Shown here piece after piece: positions 1-8,012 of a DNA stretch of 64,000 nt. Origin of the DNA: Paracoccaceae bacterium (GTDB taxonomy: Bacteria > Pseudomonadota > Alphaproteobacteria > Rhodobacterales > Rhodobacteraceae); NCBI GenBank assembly GCA_027489355.1, contig JAIXZY010000054.1, forward strand, positions 1 to 64,000. The letters run 5' to 3'. The notes beneath the pieces were generated by a model, which was not told where the DNA came from, searched no databases, and saw only the letters and a program-made list of their open reading frames with translations. Numbering within the stretch: the first letter of the stretch is position 1; each line of letters begins with the position of its first letter. The position numbers were made by a program, and so were the translations under genes.

Positions 1-524
1 AGCGTCAGGTGCATCAGGATCGACTGGCCGCGCGGGCGTTCGTGGATGAACTGCCGGATCGCTTCGAAGAACGGCAGCCCCTCGATGTCGCCGACGGTGC
101 CGCCGATCTCGCACAGCATGAAGTCGACCTCGTCGTTGCCGATCCTCAGGAAGTTCTTGATCTCGTTGGTGACGTGGGGAATGACCTGGATGGTCTTGCC
201 GAGGTAGTCGCCGCGGCGTTCCTTTTCGAGGACGTTCGAGTAGATGCGGCCGGAAGAGATGGAGTCGGTCTGGCGGGCATGGACGCCGGTGAAGCGCTCG
301 TAGTGGCCGAGGTCTAGGTCGGTCTCGGCCCCGTCGTCGGTCACGAAGACCTCGCCGTGTTCGAAGGGCGACATCGTGCCGGGATCGACGTTGAGGTAGG
401 GGTCAAGCTTGCGGAGCCGGACCGTATAGCCGCGGGCCTGGAGCAGTGCGCCAAGGGCGGCAGAGGCAAGGCCCTTGCCAAGCGAGGAGACGACGCCGCC
501 GGTGATGAAGATGTAACGCGCCAA
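1..524 (-). CDS. pyrG: CTP synthase, N-terminal part (cut by window edge)
   Basis: CTP synthase makes CTP from UTP, ATP and glutamine in the cytosol (last step of de novo pyrimidine synthesis). The visible 174 codons are the N-terminal synthase (amidoligase) domain. They open with [17 protein letters not shown], the invariant ATP-binding P-loop of the family, and continue with the [14 protein letters not shown] and GGTVGDIE motifs. The start is a TTG at 522-524, because no ATG precedes the invariant ARYIFITGG and a GGGAG Shine-Dalgarno lies about 8 nt upstream. The C-terminal glutaminase domain lies beyond position 1. The gene follows secG on the same strand. Identification is secure. Confidence 0.97.
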   Translation of the reverse strand, partial: MARYIFITGGVVSSLGKGLASAALGALLQARGYTVRLRKLDPYLNVDPGTMSPFEHGEVFVTDDGAETDLDLGHYERFTGVHARQTDSISSGRIYSNVLEKERRGDYLGKTIQVIPHVTNEIKNFLRIGNDEVDFMLCEIGGTVGDIEGLPFFEAIRQFIHERPRGQSILMHLT

Positions 525-589
525 GGCGGGTCTCCCGTGTCAAACAGCGCGATTCGGGTGGGGTGGAATCGCGGCACCACGGGAGTTGA

Positions 590-618
590 GATATAGCGAC
601 TCCCGCCAGAATAGGCAA
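590..618 (-). promoter_or_regulatory. Candidate sigma-70 promoter of pyrG
   Basis: On the minus strand the sequence reads TTGCCT (613-618), a 17-nt spacer, then TATATC (590-595), about 65 nt before the pyrG TTG start. It sits in the secG-pyrG gap. It suggests pyrG can be transcribed independently of secG. It rests on consensus matching only. Confidence 0.45.
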
Positions 619-673
619 CGCCCGCCGCTAGATCATGCGGGCGCTGTCCGTCTCTGCTGCAAGCAGTTGTAGG

Positions 674-1078
674 TTATGGGTTCGTGGCCGGGGCGGCGGG
701 TTCGTCCGCGCGGGGCGGGGTCGCGGGCGCGTCGGTCGCGGTACCGGGCAGCGTCAGGTCTGTGCCGGCAAGGCCGCCGCCGGTGGCGGGTGCCTCGGCC
801 GCAGGCGCCTCGGTCGCGGGGGCGGTGGCCGCACTGTCGACAACCGAGCCGCCGTCGCCGCCGCGGGTGGCGAGGATGGTCAGGGTGATCGACGTCACGA
901 TGAAGGCCGAGGCGAAGACCCAGGTCAGCTTGGTCAGCGCCGTGGCGGCGCCGCGGGCGGACATGGTGCCGCCGCCCCCGCCGATGCCGAGCCCGCCACC
1001 TTCGGAGCGCTGCAGGAGCACCACGCCGATAAGGAGGAGCGCGAGGATCAGGTGGATGGTGAGGATGACGTTTTCCAT
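674..1078 (-). CDS. secG: Preprotein translocase subunit SecG
   Basis: SecG is a small inner-membrane subunit of the SecYEG translocon that stimulates SecA-driven protein export. The 134-aa protein starts with MENVILTIHLILALLLIGVVLLQRSEGGGLG, which is a first membrane helix followed by the family's conserved LLQRSEGGGLG loop. A second helix spans about residues 52-72 (LTWVFASAFIVTSITLTIL). The C-terminal third (about residues 85-134) is an Ala/Pro/Thr-rich tail, common in alphaproteobacterial SecG and longer than in E. coli (110 aa). The RBS GGGAAGG lies just before the ATG. It precedes pyrG. Confidence 0.95.
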   Translation of the reverse strand: MENVILTIHLILALLLIGVVLLQRSEGGGLGIGGGGGTMSARGAATALTKLTWVFASAFIVTSITLTILATRGGDGGSVVDSAATAPATEAPAAEAPATGGGLAGTDLTLPGTATDAPATPPRADEPAAPATNP

Positions 1079-1103
1079 AGGCCTTCCCGGAAGCTGACGC
1101 GCC

Positions 1104-1132
1104 TATCTAGGCGGAAGGGGGACGCGGCGCAA
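1104..1132 (-). promoter_or_regulatory. Candidate sigma-70 promoter of secG
   Basis: Minus strand TTGCGC (1127-1132), 17-nt spacer, TAGATA (1104-1109), about 26 nt upstream of the secG ATG. The spacing is ideal and the -10 is good. It is a consensus match only. Confidence 0.4.
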
Positions 1133-1248
1133 GGGTGCGCGCAAGGGGCTTTTCCCGGACGGGGGAGCCGTCCTCGGGGCATCGAGCCCCTCGGACGGCG
1201 CTGCCGCGGAGGGAGGGCGGCCGGGCTTGACAGCGGAAGCGGCGGGAG

Positions 1249-1281
1249 CCTCCGGCGGGAGTATTTGCGGAAAAGAGCAAG
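1249..1281 (+). repeat. Dispersed motif, family IV (GGCGGGAGTATTTG type)
   Basis: Contains CTCCGGCGGGAGTATTTG followed by GCGGAAAAGAGCAAG. The same motif recurs at 7935-7965, inverted at 7969-8001, inverted and diverged at 35758-35780, and as a GATATTTG variant at 45088-45120. Here it lies just downstream of the VOC gene, in the otherwise empty 1079-1293 gap. Confidence 0.7.
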
Positions 1282-1293
1282 CTGGCGGACAGG

Positions 1294-1686
1294 TCAGCCG
1301 CTGCCTTCGTGCACAGCGGAGAGCTTGTTGCCGTCCGGGTCGCGGACATAGGCGGCGAAGAAGGCGGGCCCGTAGGGGCGCAGGCCGGGAGCACCTTCGT
1401 CGGTGCCGCCGTGGGCGAGGGCGGCGGCGTGAAAGTCGCGGACGGCTTGCGGGCTCGCGGCGACGAGGGCGGGCATGGAGCCATTGCCCGGGGTGGCGGG
1501 CCTGCCGTCGAAGGGCTGCGTGATCCAGAGCCGGGTGCGGCTGTCCTCGGGCAGGCCATAGCCGGCCTCGGTCTCCATCATGGCCCGGCGGACAAGGCCC
1601 AGAGGCGCAAGTGCTGCGTCGTAGAAGCGGATCGCGCGGGTCAGGTCGTTCGTGCCGAGCGTGAGGTAGAGGAAGGTCTCAGCCAT
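1294..1686 (-). CDS. VOC/glyoxalase-family protein
   Basis: A 130-aa single-domain member of the vicinal-oxygen-chelate fold (glyoxalase/bleomycin resistance/dioxygenase). The start LYLTLGTNDLTRAIRFYDAAL and the end PAFFAAYVRDPDGNKLSAVHEG are the usual first strand-helix and the 'DPDGN' closing motif of small VOC proteins that act as dimers on small molecules. The substrate cannot be read from sequence. The gene overlaps the upstream small membrane protein gene by 8 nt (1679-1686), so the two are probably co-translated. Confidence 0.85.
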   Translation of the reverse strand: MAETFLYLTLGTNDLTRAIRFYDAALAPLGLVRRAMMETEAGYGLPEDSRTRLWITQPFDGRPATPGNGSMPALVAASPQAVRDFHAAALAHGGTDEGAPGLRPYGPAFFAAYVRDPDGNKLSAVHEGSG

Positions 1687-2074
1687 CGACTTCGTCCGTG
1701 GTCTGCTGGCCCGAGAGTCGCTGGCGCAGGATCGACCAGCTCATCCCGACGCCCAGGATCAGCGACAGGACCAGGACGCCGAGCCAGGTGTTCAGCGACG
1801 AGTTGTCGAGGCCGAGTAGACCCCAGTCGGTCAGCACCCAGAGGCCGGCCGCAAAGATCGCCGCGATCACGATCACGCCCAGCACGCCGATCGAACGCAT
1901 CGTGGCGACGAGGTAGACCATCGCGATCACCGCCAGGATCAGGCCAAGGAAGACGACCAGCGGGGTCTGTTCGCCCCATGCCGTGCGAGCCCAGGCCACG
2001 TAGTTCCAGGGCGTCGGGTTGAAGGTTGCGGCGAGCAGGAAAAAGGCGCCAAGCCAGCGGAGGAGGAAGCCCAT
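1679..2074 (-). CDS. Small integral membrane protein (DUF6524-like)
   Basis: A 131-aa hydrophobic protein with four predicted membrane helices: residues about 3-18, 34-54, 60-80 and 97-115. It starts MGFLLRWLGAFFLL and keeps the NPTPWNYVAWA segment seen in a conserved uncharacterised alphaproteobacterial family. A longer frame runs upstream to 2191. I chose the ATG at 2072-2074 because GAAGGG lies about 8 nt before it and the extension reads like non-coding sequence. The function is unknown. It overlaps the VOC gene. Confidence 0.75.
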   Translation of the reverse strand: MGFLLRWLGAFFLLAATFNPTPWNYVAWARTAWGEQTPLVVFLGLILAVIAMVYLVATMRSIGVLGVIVIAAIFAAGLWVLTDWGLLGLDNSSLNTWLGVLVLSLILGVGMSWSILRQRLSGQQTTDEVDG

Positions 2075-2248
2075 GAACGTGCCCTTCGGGAAATATCCCG
2101 GCCATGCTAGCCGGTTGCGGGGGGGAAGGGGAAGGGCGGACGCAAGGTCGCGAAGGAGTGCGGGCACGATAGCCCGCATCGCCACGTCCAAAGCGAAGCG
2201 CGAGACGCTTTCCGGCAGGCCTCCGTCACGCGGTGCGCATTTGAAGGG

Positions 2249-2277
2249 TTTCCCCGGCGGCGAGGCGTGGCTATACC
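2249..2277 (+). promoter_or_regulatory. Weak candidate promoter of purA
   Basis: TTTCCC (2249-2254), 17-nt spacer, TATACC (2272-2277), about 34 nt before the purA ATG. The -35 is poor and the -10 is good. Confidence 0.3.
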
Positions 2278-2310
2278 CCGCGTGGTTTGACGCGTGACTC
2301 GGGGGATGGA

Positions 2311-3603
2311 ATGGCCAACGTCGTCGTCGTGGGCGCCCAGTGGGGCGATGAAGGCAAGGGCAAGCTGGTCGACTGGCTGTCCGAACGCGCCGATGTGATC
2401 GCGCGGTTCCAGGGCGGCCATAACGCCGGCCATACGCTGGTCATCGGCAACACGGTCTACAAGCTGTCGCTTCTGCCCTCGGGGATCGTGCGCGGCGGCA
2501 AGCTATCGGTGATCGGCAATGGCGTCGTCGTCGACCCCTGGCACCTGGTGGCCGAGATCGAGAAGCTGCGCGGGCAGGGCGTCGACGTCTCGCCCGAGAA
2601 CCTGATGCTGGCCGAGAACGCCAGCCTGATCCTGCCGATTCACGGCGAGCTTGACCGCGGCCGCGAGGCGCAGACGACGGTGGCGAAGATTGGCACGACG
2701 GGCCGCGGGATCGGCCCGGCCTATGAGGACAAGGTCGGCCGCCGGGCGATCCGGGTCGCGGACCTGTTCGATGCGGCGACACTGGACACGCGGATCGGGC
2801 GGCTTCTCACGCACCACAACGCCTTGCGCGCGGGGCTGGGGCTGGAGCCGGTGGACCCCGCGGCGCTGAAGGCGCAGCTGCTGGAGATCGCGCCGAAGCT
2901 GAAGCCCTATGCCGGCCCGGTCTGGAAGGTGCTGGACGAGGCACGGCGGGCGGGCAAGCGCATCCTCTTCGAGGGCGCGCAGGGCTCGCTGCTGGACATC
3001 GACTACGGGACCTATCCCTATGTGACCTCGTCGAACACCATCGCGGGGCAGGCGGCCACCGGGACGGGGGTGGGGCCGACGGCCATCGACTTCGTGCTGG
3101 GGATCGTGAAGGCCTATACGACGCGGGTGGGCGAAGGGCCGTTCCCGGCGGAACTGCACGACGCGGACGGCGAACGCCTGGGCGAGCGCGGGCATGAATT
3201 CGGCACGGTGACGGGCCGGAAGCGCCGCTGCGGCTGGTTCGACGCGGTGCTGGTGCGGCAGACCTGCGCGACCTCGGGCGTGTCGGGCATCGCGCTGACC
3301 AAGCTGGACGTGCTGGACGGGTTCAAGACGCTGAAGATCTGCGTGGCTTATGACCTCGACGGCCAGCGGCTGGACTATCTGCCCATCGCCGCCGACGAAC
3401 AGGCGCGCTGCAAGCCGATCTACGAAGAGCTGGAAGGCTGGTCCGAGACCACGGCCGGCGCGCGGTCCTGGGCCGAGCTTCCGGGCGCGGCGATCAAGTA
3501 TGTCCGGCGGATCGAGGAATTGATCCAGTGCCCGGTCGCGCTACTGTCCACCTCGCCCGAGCGGGACGACACGATCCTGGTGACTGATCCCTTCGCGGAT
3601 TGA
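2311..3603 (+). CDS. purA: Adenylosuccinate synthase
   Basis: Joins IMP and aspartate using GTP to give adenylosuccinate, the committed step to AMP, in the cytosol. The 430-aa product has the family length. It shows the N-terminal GTP-binding loop WGDEGKGK, the IMP-site segment GHNAGHT, and [21 protein letters not shown] in the middle. The C-terminal guanine-binding region includes [12 protein letters not shown]. The ATG at 2311 is preferred over the upstream TTG at 2287 because it gives the canonical [15 protein letters not shown] start and has GGGGGA before it. It is probably transcribed on its own. Confidence 0.98.
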   Translation: MANVVVVGAQWGDEGKGKLVDWLSERADVIARFQGGHNAGHTLVIGNTVYKLSLLPSGIVRGGKLSVIGNGVVVDPWHLVAEIEKLRGQGVDVSPENLMLAENASLILPIHGELDRGREAQTTVAKIGTTGRGIGPAYEDKVGRRAIRVADLFDAATLDTRIGRLLTHHNALRAGLGLEPVDPAALKAQLLEIAPKLKPYAGPVWKVLDEARRAGKRILFEGAQGSLLDIDYGTYPYVTSSNTIAGQAATGTGVGPTAIDFVLGIVKAYTTRVGEGPFPAELHDADGERLGERGHEFGTVTGRKRRCGWFDAVLVRQTCATSGVSGIALTKLDVLDGFKTLKICVAYDLDGQRLDYLPIAADEQARCKPIYEELEGWSETTAGARSWAELPGAAIKYVRRIEELIQCPVALLSTSPERDDTILVTDPFAD

Positions 3604-3652
3604 GCCGACGGCGCCCGGCCGTGTCTTGCGGCGGGCCGGAAAGGACTTGGCG

Positions 3653-3898
3653 ATGGCACTCAGCTACAAGGCCCGCAGACGCTGGGCGCTGGTGATTCTG
3701 CTTCTTGGGCTGCCGGCTTATGTGGTGGCCGCGGTGACACTGGTCGGACTGATCGACCGGCCCTCGGTGCTGGTCGAACTGGCCATCTATGTCGCGCTGG
3801 GCTTCGCCTGGGCACTGCCCTTCCGCTTCGTCTTTCGCGGCATCGGCCAGGCGGACCCGGATGCGGAAAAGACGGACGGGGCGGGCCCATCCGTCTGA
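3653..3898 (+). CDS. DUF2842 family small membrane protein
   Basis: An 81-aa protein with two membrane helices (residues about 11-32 and 42-60) and a polar C-terminal tail. It matches the short alphaproteobacterial DUF2842 pattern, starting MALSYKARRRWALVILLLGLPAYVV. The start is the ATG at 3653, with AAGGA 8 nt upstream. It lies 49 nt after purA on the same strand and may be read through from it. Function is unknown. Confidence 0.8.
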   Translation: MALSYKARRRWALVILLLGLPAYVVAAVTLVGLIDRPSVLVELAIYVALGFAWALPFRFVFRGIGQADPDAEKTDGAGPSV

Positions 3899-3901
3899 TC
3901 T

Positions 3902-3916
3902 GCGGGTGCAGGCCCG
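3902..3916. terminator. Short GC hairpin between convergent genes
   Basis: GCGGG stem, 5-nt loop, CCCGC stem in the 21-nt gap between the convergent DUF2842 gene and the 713-aa gene. There is no T-run, so its role as a terminator is inferred from position. Confidence 0.3.
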
Positions 3917-3919
3917 CGC

Positions 3920-6061
3920 TCAGGTCAGGCGGCGGGCCTCGGCCAGGTAGGGCGAGTTCTCGGCCAGGCTGTAGTGGCCACGGTTCACCTTCTCGATCCG
4001 GCCGGTGCGCAGCAGCGTGCCGAAGCTGCGCAGCCCGTCCTCGCGGCTGACCGCTTTGCCGCCGGCCGAGGCCATCATCCGGCGCATCAACTGCGGGCGG
4101 GTGAACTGGCTGCGCTTCTCGACGCAGGTGGCATAGGCGGCGGCGGCTTCCAGCATCTCGGCCATCGAGCGCGCGCCGACGAGTTCCGCGAAGGAGGCGA
4201 GGCCTGCCTCGTTGATCTCCTTGCTGTCCTCGGCCAGATCCTCGTCCTCGTCGCTGTCCGCGGCGCTGCCATAGGAAGGCTTTTCCAGCACCAGGTTGCG
4301 GGCCGGTTGGCCGGAGGCCGCGACGGCGGCGCCGGCACCGATCGCGCCGGACAGGCGACCGGTGCGAAGGGCGACCATCGGCTGGCCTTCCGGCGCAGGC
4401 GGGGCCATCGCGGGGGCCGCGGCGACGGGGGCCGTCGCCGGAGCCGGGGCCGGAGACGGAGCGGCAGCGGGACCGACGCGGTCGATGCGCTGTTCCGACA
4501 CCAGAACCAGCGGCGGCGGGCTGATCATGCCGGGACGGATCGTGCCGGGACGCGGCTCGGTCGGGCGGATCGTCACCGACTTGCGGCGCGGCTTGACCTC
4601 GGGTTCGGGCTGCGGCTCGGGGGCCGGAGTGGGCTGGATCGCCTCGGCCAGGTCGCCGCGATAGGGGTCGAGATTCGCGTCCGCCTTCGGTGCCTCGTAG
4701 TCGATGTCGGCGCGGTCGGCCTCGGTCGCCACGACGGCCGCCTTCAGACGTGACAGCGCCTCGTGACGGCGGCGGTTCTCTTCCTCGGCCATGACCTCTT
4801 CGGCCTGCTGCATCAGGCGGGCGATTTCGTTCGAATCCTCGCGGTTCATCACGCGGGTGGCGCCAGGGTCCTTCGGCTCTTCGCTGGGATGAATCCGCAC
4901 GACGCGCGAGTTCACCCGGCGGGCGCGCGCGCCGGACTTGCCGGCCGGCAGCTCTTCGGCGGTACGCGGCGCATCGGCAGGCTCGGCGAAAGCCGCGACG
5001 GCCAGGTCGTCGGGCAGGGCTTCCGCTGGGGCTTCGGCGGCGGGCGCCCCGGTGAATGCAGCGGCAAGTTCTTCCGGCTGGGCTTCGTCGGACGGTCCGT
5101 TCCCGATGGCCTCGGGCAGCAGGTCCTGCAGTTCGGCCTCCGCCAGGCTCGGCGCGGCAGGCTGGTCTTCGGGCAGGGTCTCGTCCAGCCTGGCGGCCAG
5201 GCCGTCCTCGTCGAAGACGGTCCCGTCCAGCTGGGCCAGAAGGGCCACGTCTTCGGCACTGAAATCTTCCTCGACCGGATGCGCCGCGACCGCATCCATG
5301 TCGTCCAGGATCGACAGCGCAGGGATATCGGCGTCAGAAGCCTCATCTTCCAGCTCGACCGGCAGCGGAGCCTCGTCGGCAGCAAGCGCCATCGGCTCGA
5401 CGTCGACGACGGCATCGGGAATGCCGTCCGTCCAGCGCAGATCACCGGCCTCGACCTCTTCCGCAGTCTCGGCGGCAATCAGCGCGCCCAGCCGGGCCGC
5501 GACATCGCCCGCGTCATTGTGGACCTCGTCTTCGGCGGCGGAATGCACGGCCTCGGCCTCGACCGCTTCGCCGACCGGCCGGGACAGTTCGGGATCGGCC
5601 ACGAAGGCAGCCTCGGCCAGCGGCACCGAGGGGTTCACGGCCTTGCGGATGCGGGCCAGCTTGGCGGCGACGCCGTCCGGGATCACGTCGGTCAGCGAGG
5701 GTTCGGGCGCCGCGACCTCGGCCGATACCTGCGGTTCGGCTTCTGCCGGCGGCTGGGCCGGTCGGCGCAGCACCGGGTTCATCTGGATGCGCGGCGACGG
5801 CGCGGTGGGCGCTTCGACCGGATGCAGGCGCGCTTCCTCGGCCTTGGTGGCGGCCAGGCGCGAGACCTCACGTTCGGCCAGGCGGTGCAGCATCGCGGCA
5901 TCGGGCGGCGGCGGCTCGGCCCCGAAATGGCGGTCCTGTGCGGCAAGGTCGCGGAAATACTCGGCAATCGCCTTCATCGTATCGAAAGGGTTGTCGAACC
6001 CTTCCAGCGTGCAGCTGAAGGTCCCGTAGGAAACGGTCAGGATCTTGCTTTCACTGGTCAT
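3920..6061 (-). CDS. Large acidic low-complexity protein, conserved ends (hypothetical)
   Basis: A 713-aa protein with no recognised catalytic motif. Residues 1-55 (SKILTVSYGTFSCTLEGFDNPFDTMK and following) look globular and conserved. About residues 70-600 are Ala/Glu/Asp/Pro-rich and probably disordered. A basic patch near residue 370 reads RARRVNSRVVRIHP. The last 100 residues are again folded and end with RSFGTLLRTGRIEKVNRGHYSLAENS, resembling a small winged-helix-like module. Homologues in this order are often labelled hypothetical or, doubtfully, CheA; I see no kinase or CheA domain. It stands alone, convergent with DUF2842 and divergent from thiN. Confidence 0.8.
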   Translation of the reverse strand: MTSESKILTVSYGTFSCTLEGFDNPFDTMKAIAEYFRDLAAQDRHFGAEPPPPDAAMLHRLAEREVSRLAATKAEEARLHPVEAPTAPSPRIQMNPVLRRPAQPPAEAEPQVSAEVAAPEPSLTDVIPDGVAAKLARIRKAVNPSVPLAEAAFVADPELSRPVGEAVEAEAVHSAAEDEVHNDAGDVAARLGALIAAETAEEVEAGDLRWTDGIPDAVVDVEPMALAADEAPLPVELEDEASDADIPALSILDDMDAVAAHPVEEDFSAEDVALLAQLDGTVFDEDGLAARLDETLPEDQPAAPSLAEAELQDLLPEAIGNGPSDEAQPEELAAAFTGAPAAEAPAEALPDDLAVAAFAEPADAPRTAEELPAGKSGARARRVNSRVVRIHPSEEPKDPGATRVMNREDSNEIARLMQQAEEVMAEEENRRRHEALSRLKAAVVATEADRADIDYEAPKADANLDPYRGDLAEAIQPTPAPEPQPEPEVKPRRKSVTIRPTEPRPGTIRPGMISPPPLVLVSEQRIDRVGPAAAPSPAPAPATAPVAAAPAMAPPAPEGQPMVALRTGRLSGAIGAGAAVAASGQPARNLVLEKPSYGSAADSDEDEDLAEDSKEINEAGLASFAELVGARSMAEMLEAAAAYATCVEKRSQFTRPQLMRRMMASAGGKAVSREDGLRSFGTLLRTGRIEKVNRGHYSLAENSPYLAEARRLT

Positions 6062-6198
6062 GACTGGACAGCCTTTCGCCTTGCTCGTCCCACCATACTA
6101 CGCCGGGACCGTCCTAATGCATGGACAGACGGGGGTAATTTGATGGATTGATTGTGGCCGGACCCCGAGAATCCTGCCTTAATTGGATACAGTCTTAC

Positions 6199-6867
6199 AT
6201 GAATGCGCCGATTGTCCAGTCAACCCACGGTGTAACCCTCGCCGGTGGGGGGCCGTTTTCCGCGCGTGACCTGAAGCTTGCGCTGGCCCGCGCGCCCCTG
6301 GCCGTGGCGGCCGACAGCGGGGCGGACCGGCTCTTGCGGTGGGGCGTGATGCCCGAGGCGGTGATCGGCGACATGGATTCGATCTCGGCCAGGGCGCGGG
6401 CGGACATTCCCTTGGACCGCCAGCATCTTGTCGCGGAACAGGTGACCACCGACTTCGACAAGGCGCTGCGACTGATCGCGGCGCCGCTGGTGCTTGCGCT
6501 GGGTTTCGCGGGCGCGCGGCTGGACCACGGGCTTGCGGCCTTTTCCACCCTGATCGCCCGGGCCGAGCGGCGCTGCATCCTGATCGGCCCGCAGGACCTG
6601 GCCTTTGCCGCGCCCGCCCGGCTGGAGCTTGCGGTCGCCCCGGGCGAGGCGGTCTCATTGTTTCCGATGTCGCAGGTAACGGGGCGCAGCGAGGGCCTGG
6701 AATGGCCCATCGCCGGACTCGACTTCGCCCCCGACGGGATGATCGGCACCTCGAACCGCGCAGTGGCACGCCGCGTGGTGCTGGAGTTCGACCGGCGGGG
6801 GATGCTGGTCATCCTGCCGCGCCGCAGGCTTGACGCGGCGATCAGGGCGCTTCTGGCAGCAGGCTGA
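6199..6867 (+). CDS. thiN: Thiamine pyrophosphokinase
   Basis: Transfers pyrophosphate from ATP to thiamine to make the cofactor TPP. The 222-aa form shows the family landmarks LAVAADSGADRLL, EAVIGDMDSIS (metal/ATP site), TTDFDKALRLI and LGFAGARLDH near the middle. The C-terminal thiamine-binding half includes VSLFPM and GTSNRAVA. The start is uncertain. MNAPIVQS at 6199 fits homologues, though its RBS is weak; a TTG at 6148 would add 17 residues. The 3' end overlaps the convergent DMT gene by 26 nt. Confidence 0.88.
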   Translation: MNAPIVQSTHGVTLAGGGPFSARDLKLALARAPLAVAADSGADRLLRWGVMPEAVIGDMDSISARARADIPLDRQHLVAEQVTTDFDKALRLIAAPLVLALGFAGARLDHGLAAFSTLIARAERRCILIGPQDLAFAAPARLELAVAPGEAVSLFPMSQVTGRSEGLEWPIAGLDFAPDGMIGTSNRAVARRVVLEFDRRGMLVILPRRRLDAAIRALLAAG

Positions 6868-7780
6868 CCTCGGCCGTGCGCCGCTTGGCGCGCGAGGCCA
6901 GCCGTTCGCGGTGGATGATGTACAGTCCCGACGAGACGATGACGGCGATCCCGGCCCAGGTCAGGGCATTGGGGAAGTCGTCAAAGATCAGGTAGCCCAG
7001 GATCACGGCGGTGACGATCTCGAAATAATGCAGCGGGGCCAGCGTGGCCGACGGCGCGAATTTCAGCGCATAGGTCATGCACATGTGGCTGACCGCGGCC
7101 CAGAACCCAACCATGAAGAGCCAAAGCCAGTTCCAGCCCTCGGGCCAGATCGGGTCAAGCGAGGGAATGCCCGACCCGTCTGCCAGGACCATCACCGGCA
7201 GGCAGAGAAGAAGCCCGGTCCAGGAGGTGTGGAACTGCATCGTCACCGGGTGCATCCAGCTGGAAATCGCGCGCGTGACCAGCATGTACAGCGCGAAAAG
7301 GACGGCAGTGCCCAGCGGCCAGAGCGCGACCAGCCCGAAGGCGGCGAGCGAGGGCTGGATCACCAGAAGCGCGCCGCAGAAGCCCACGACGCAGGCCGCG
7401 ATGCGGCGCGGACCGACCTGGTCGCCGAACAGCAGGCGGCCGAGGATCAGCAGGATGAACGGCTCGACGAAGACGATGGCCAAGGCGTCCGCGATCGGCA
7501 TGACCTGGATGCCCGAGACGAAGGCGTAGGTGGACAGCAGCAGCAGCCCCGCGCGCAGGGTGGTGAAGCCAAGTGCCCTGCGGTCCATCCTCAGCGACAG
7601 CCGCATGAGCAGGACCACCGGCAGCATCAGCGCGCTTTGCACGACGAAGCGGGCGGCGGTGACCTGGCCCACCGGCACGCCGTTCTCGGCCGCAAGCTTG
7701 GCCCCCACGTCCAGAAGCGGCGCCAGCGCGCAGAAGGCGAGCATCAGAAGGACGCCCTGAAGGGTGGTGTCGCGGGTCAT
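6842..7780 (-). CDS. DMT-family transporter (EamA type)
   Basis: A 312-aa inner-membrane protein with about ten hydrophobic helices arranged as two EamA repeats of five. It belongs to the drug/metabolite transporter superfamily. The first half ends near VIQPSLAAFG and the second half holds SHMCMTYALKFAPSATLAPLHYFEIVTAVILGYLIFDDFPN, a typical second-repeat signature. The tail (ERLASRAKRR) is basic and cytosolic. The substrate cannot be inferred. Its stop lies inside the convergent thiN 3' end. Confidence 0.87.
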   Translation of the reverse strand: MTRDTTLQGVLLMLAFCALAPLLDVGAKLAAENGVPVGQVTAARFVVQSALMLPVVLLMRLSLRMDRRALGFTTLRAGLLLLSTYAFVSGIQVMPIADALAIVFVEPFILLILGRLLFGDQVGPRRIAACVVGFCGALLVIQPSLAAFGLVALWPLGTAVLFALYMLVTRAISSWMHPVTMQFHTSWTGLLLCLPVMVLADGSGIPSLDPIWPEGWNWLWLFMVGFWAAVSHMCMTYALKFAPSATLAPLHYFEIVTAVILGYLIFDDFPNALTWAGIAVIVSSGLYIIHRERLASRAKRRTAEVSLLPEAP

Positions 7781-7938
7781 GCGCCTTGGGTAACGGCTGT
7801 GCTCCGGCTCTGCCTGCCTGAATGCGACATTTCGCCGGGGAAAGCTTGCAGGATGAGCGTCTTGCGGCGCGAGCCCCTGGTCTCATCGTCGGGCCTGCGC
7901 CCTCCTCCTCGGCGATGGGGGCGCCGCCCCCAATCCCC

Positions 7939-7995
7939 CGGGAGTATTTGCCGAAAAGAGCAAGGGGATTTGCTCTTTTTCCAAATACTCCCGCC
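7939..7995. terminator. Large inverted repeat (two opposed family IV motifs), probable bidirectional terminator
   Basis: Left arm 7939-7963 (CGGGAGTATTTGCCG then AAAAGAGCAA), about 6 nt of loop, right arm 7970-7995 (TTGCTCTTTTTCC then AAATACTCCCG). The near-perfect stem is about 25 bp and has A/T-rich stretches on both strands. It separates sdaA (ending at 8013 on the minus strand) from the DMT gene. It consists of two head-to-head copies of the dispersed motif also seen at 1249 and 45088. Confidence 0.7.
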
Positions 7996-8012
7996 GGAGG
8001 CGTCCTGCGGGT

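Noticed and set aside
4763-6151. 462-codon plus-strand frame opposite the 713-aa gene
   Set aside because: Low-complexity reflection of the Ala/Glu-rich gene. The minus-strand frame has conserved globular ends and the better start.
6062-6198. Possible TPP riboswitch before thiN
   Set aside because: No CUGAGA-type thi-box or matching helices were found in the 137-bp gap.
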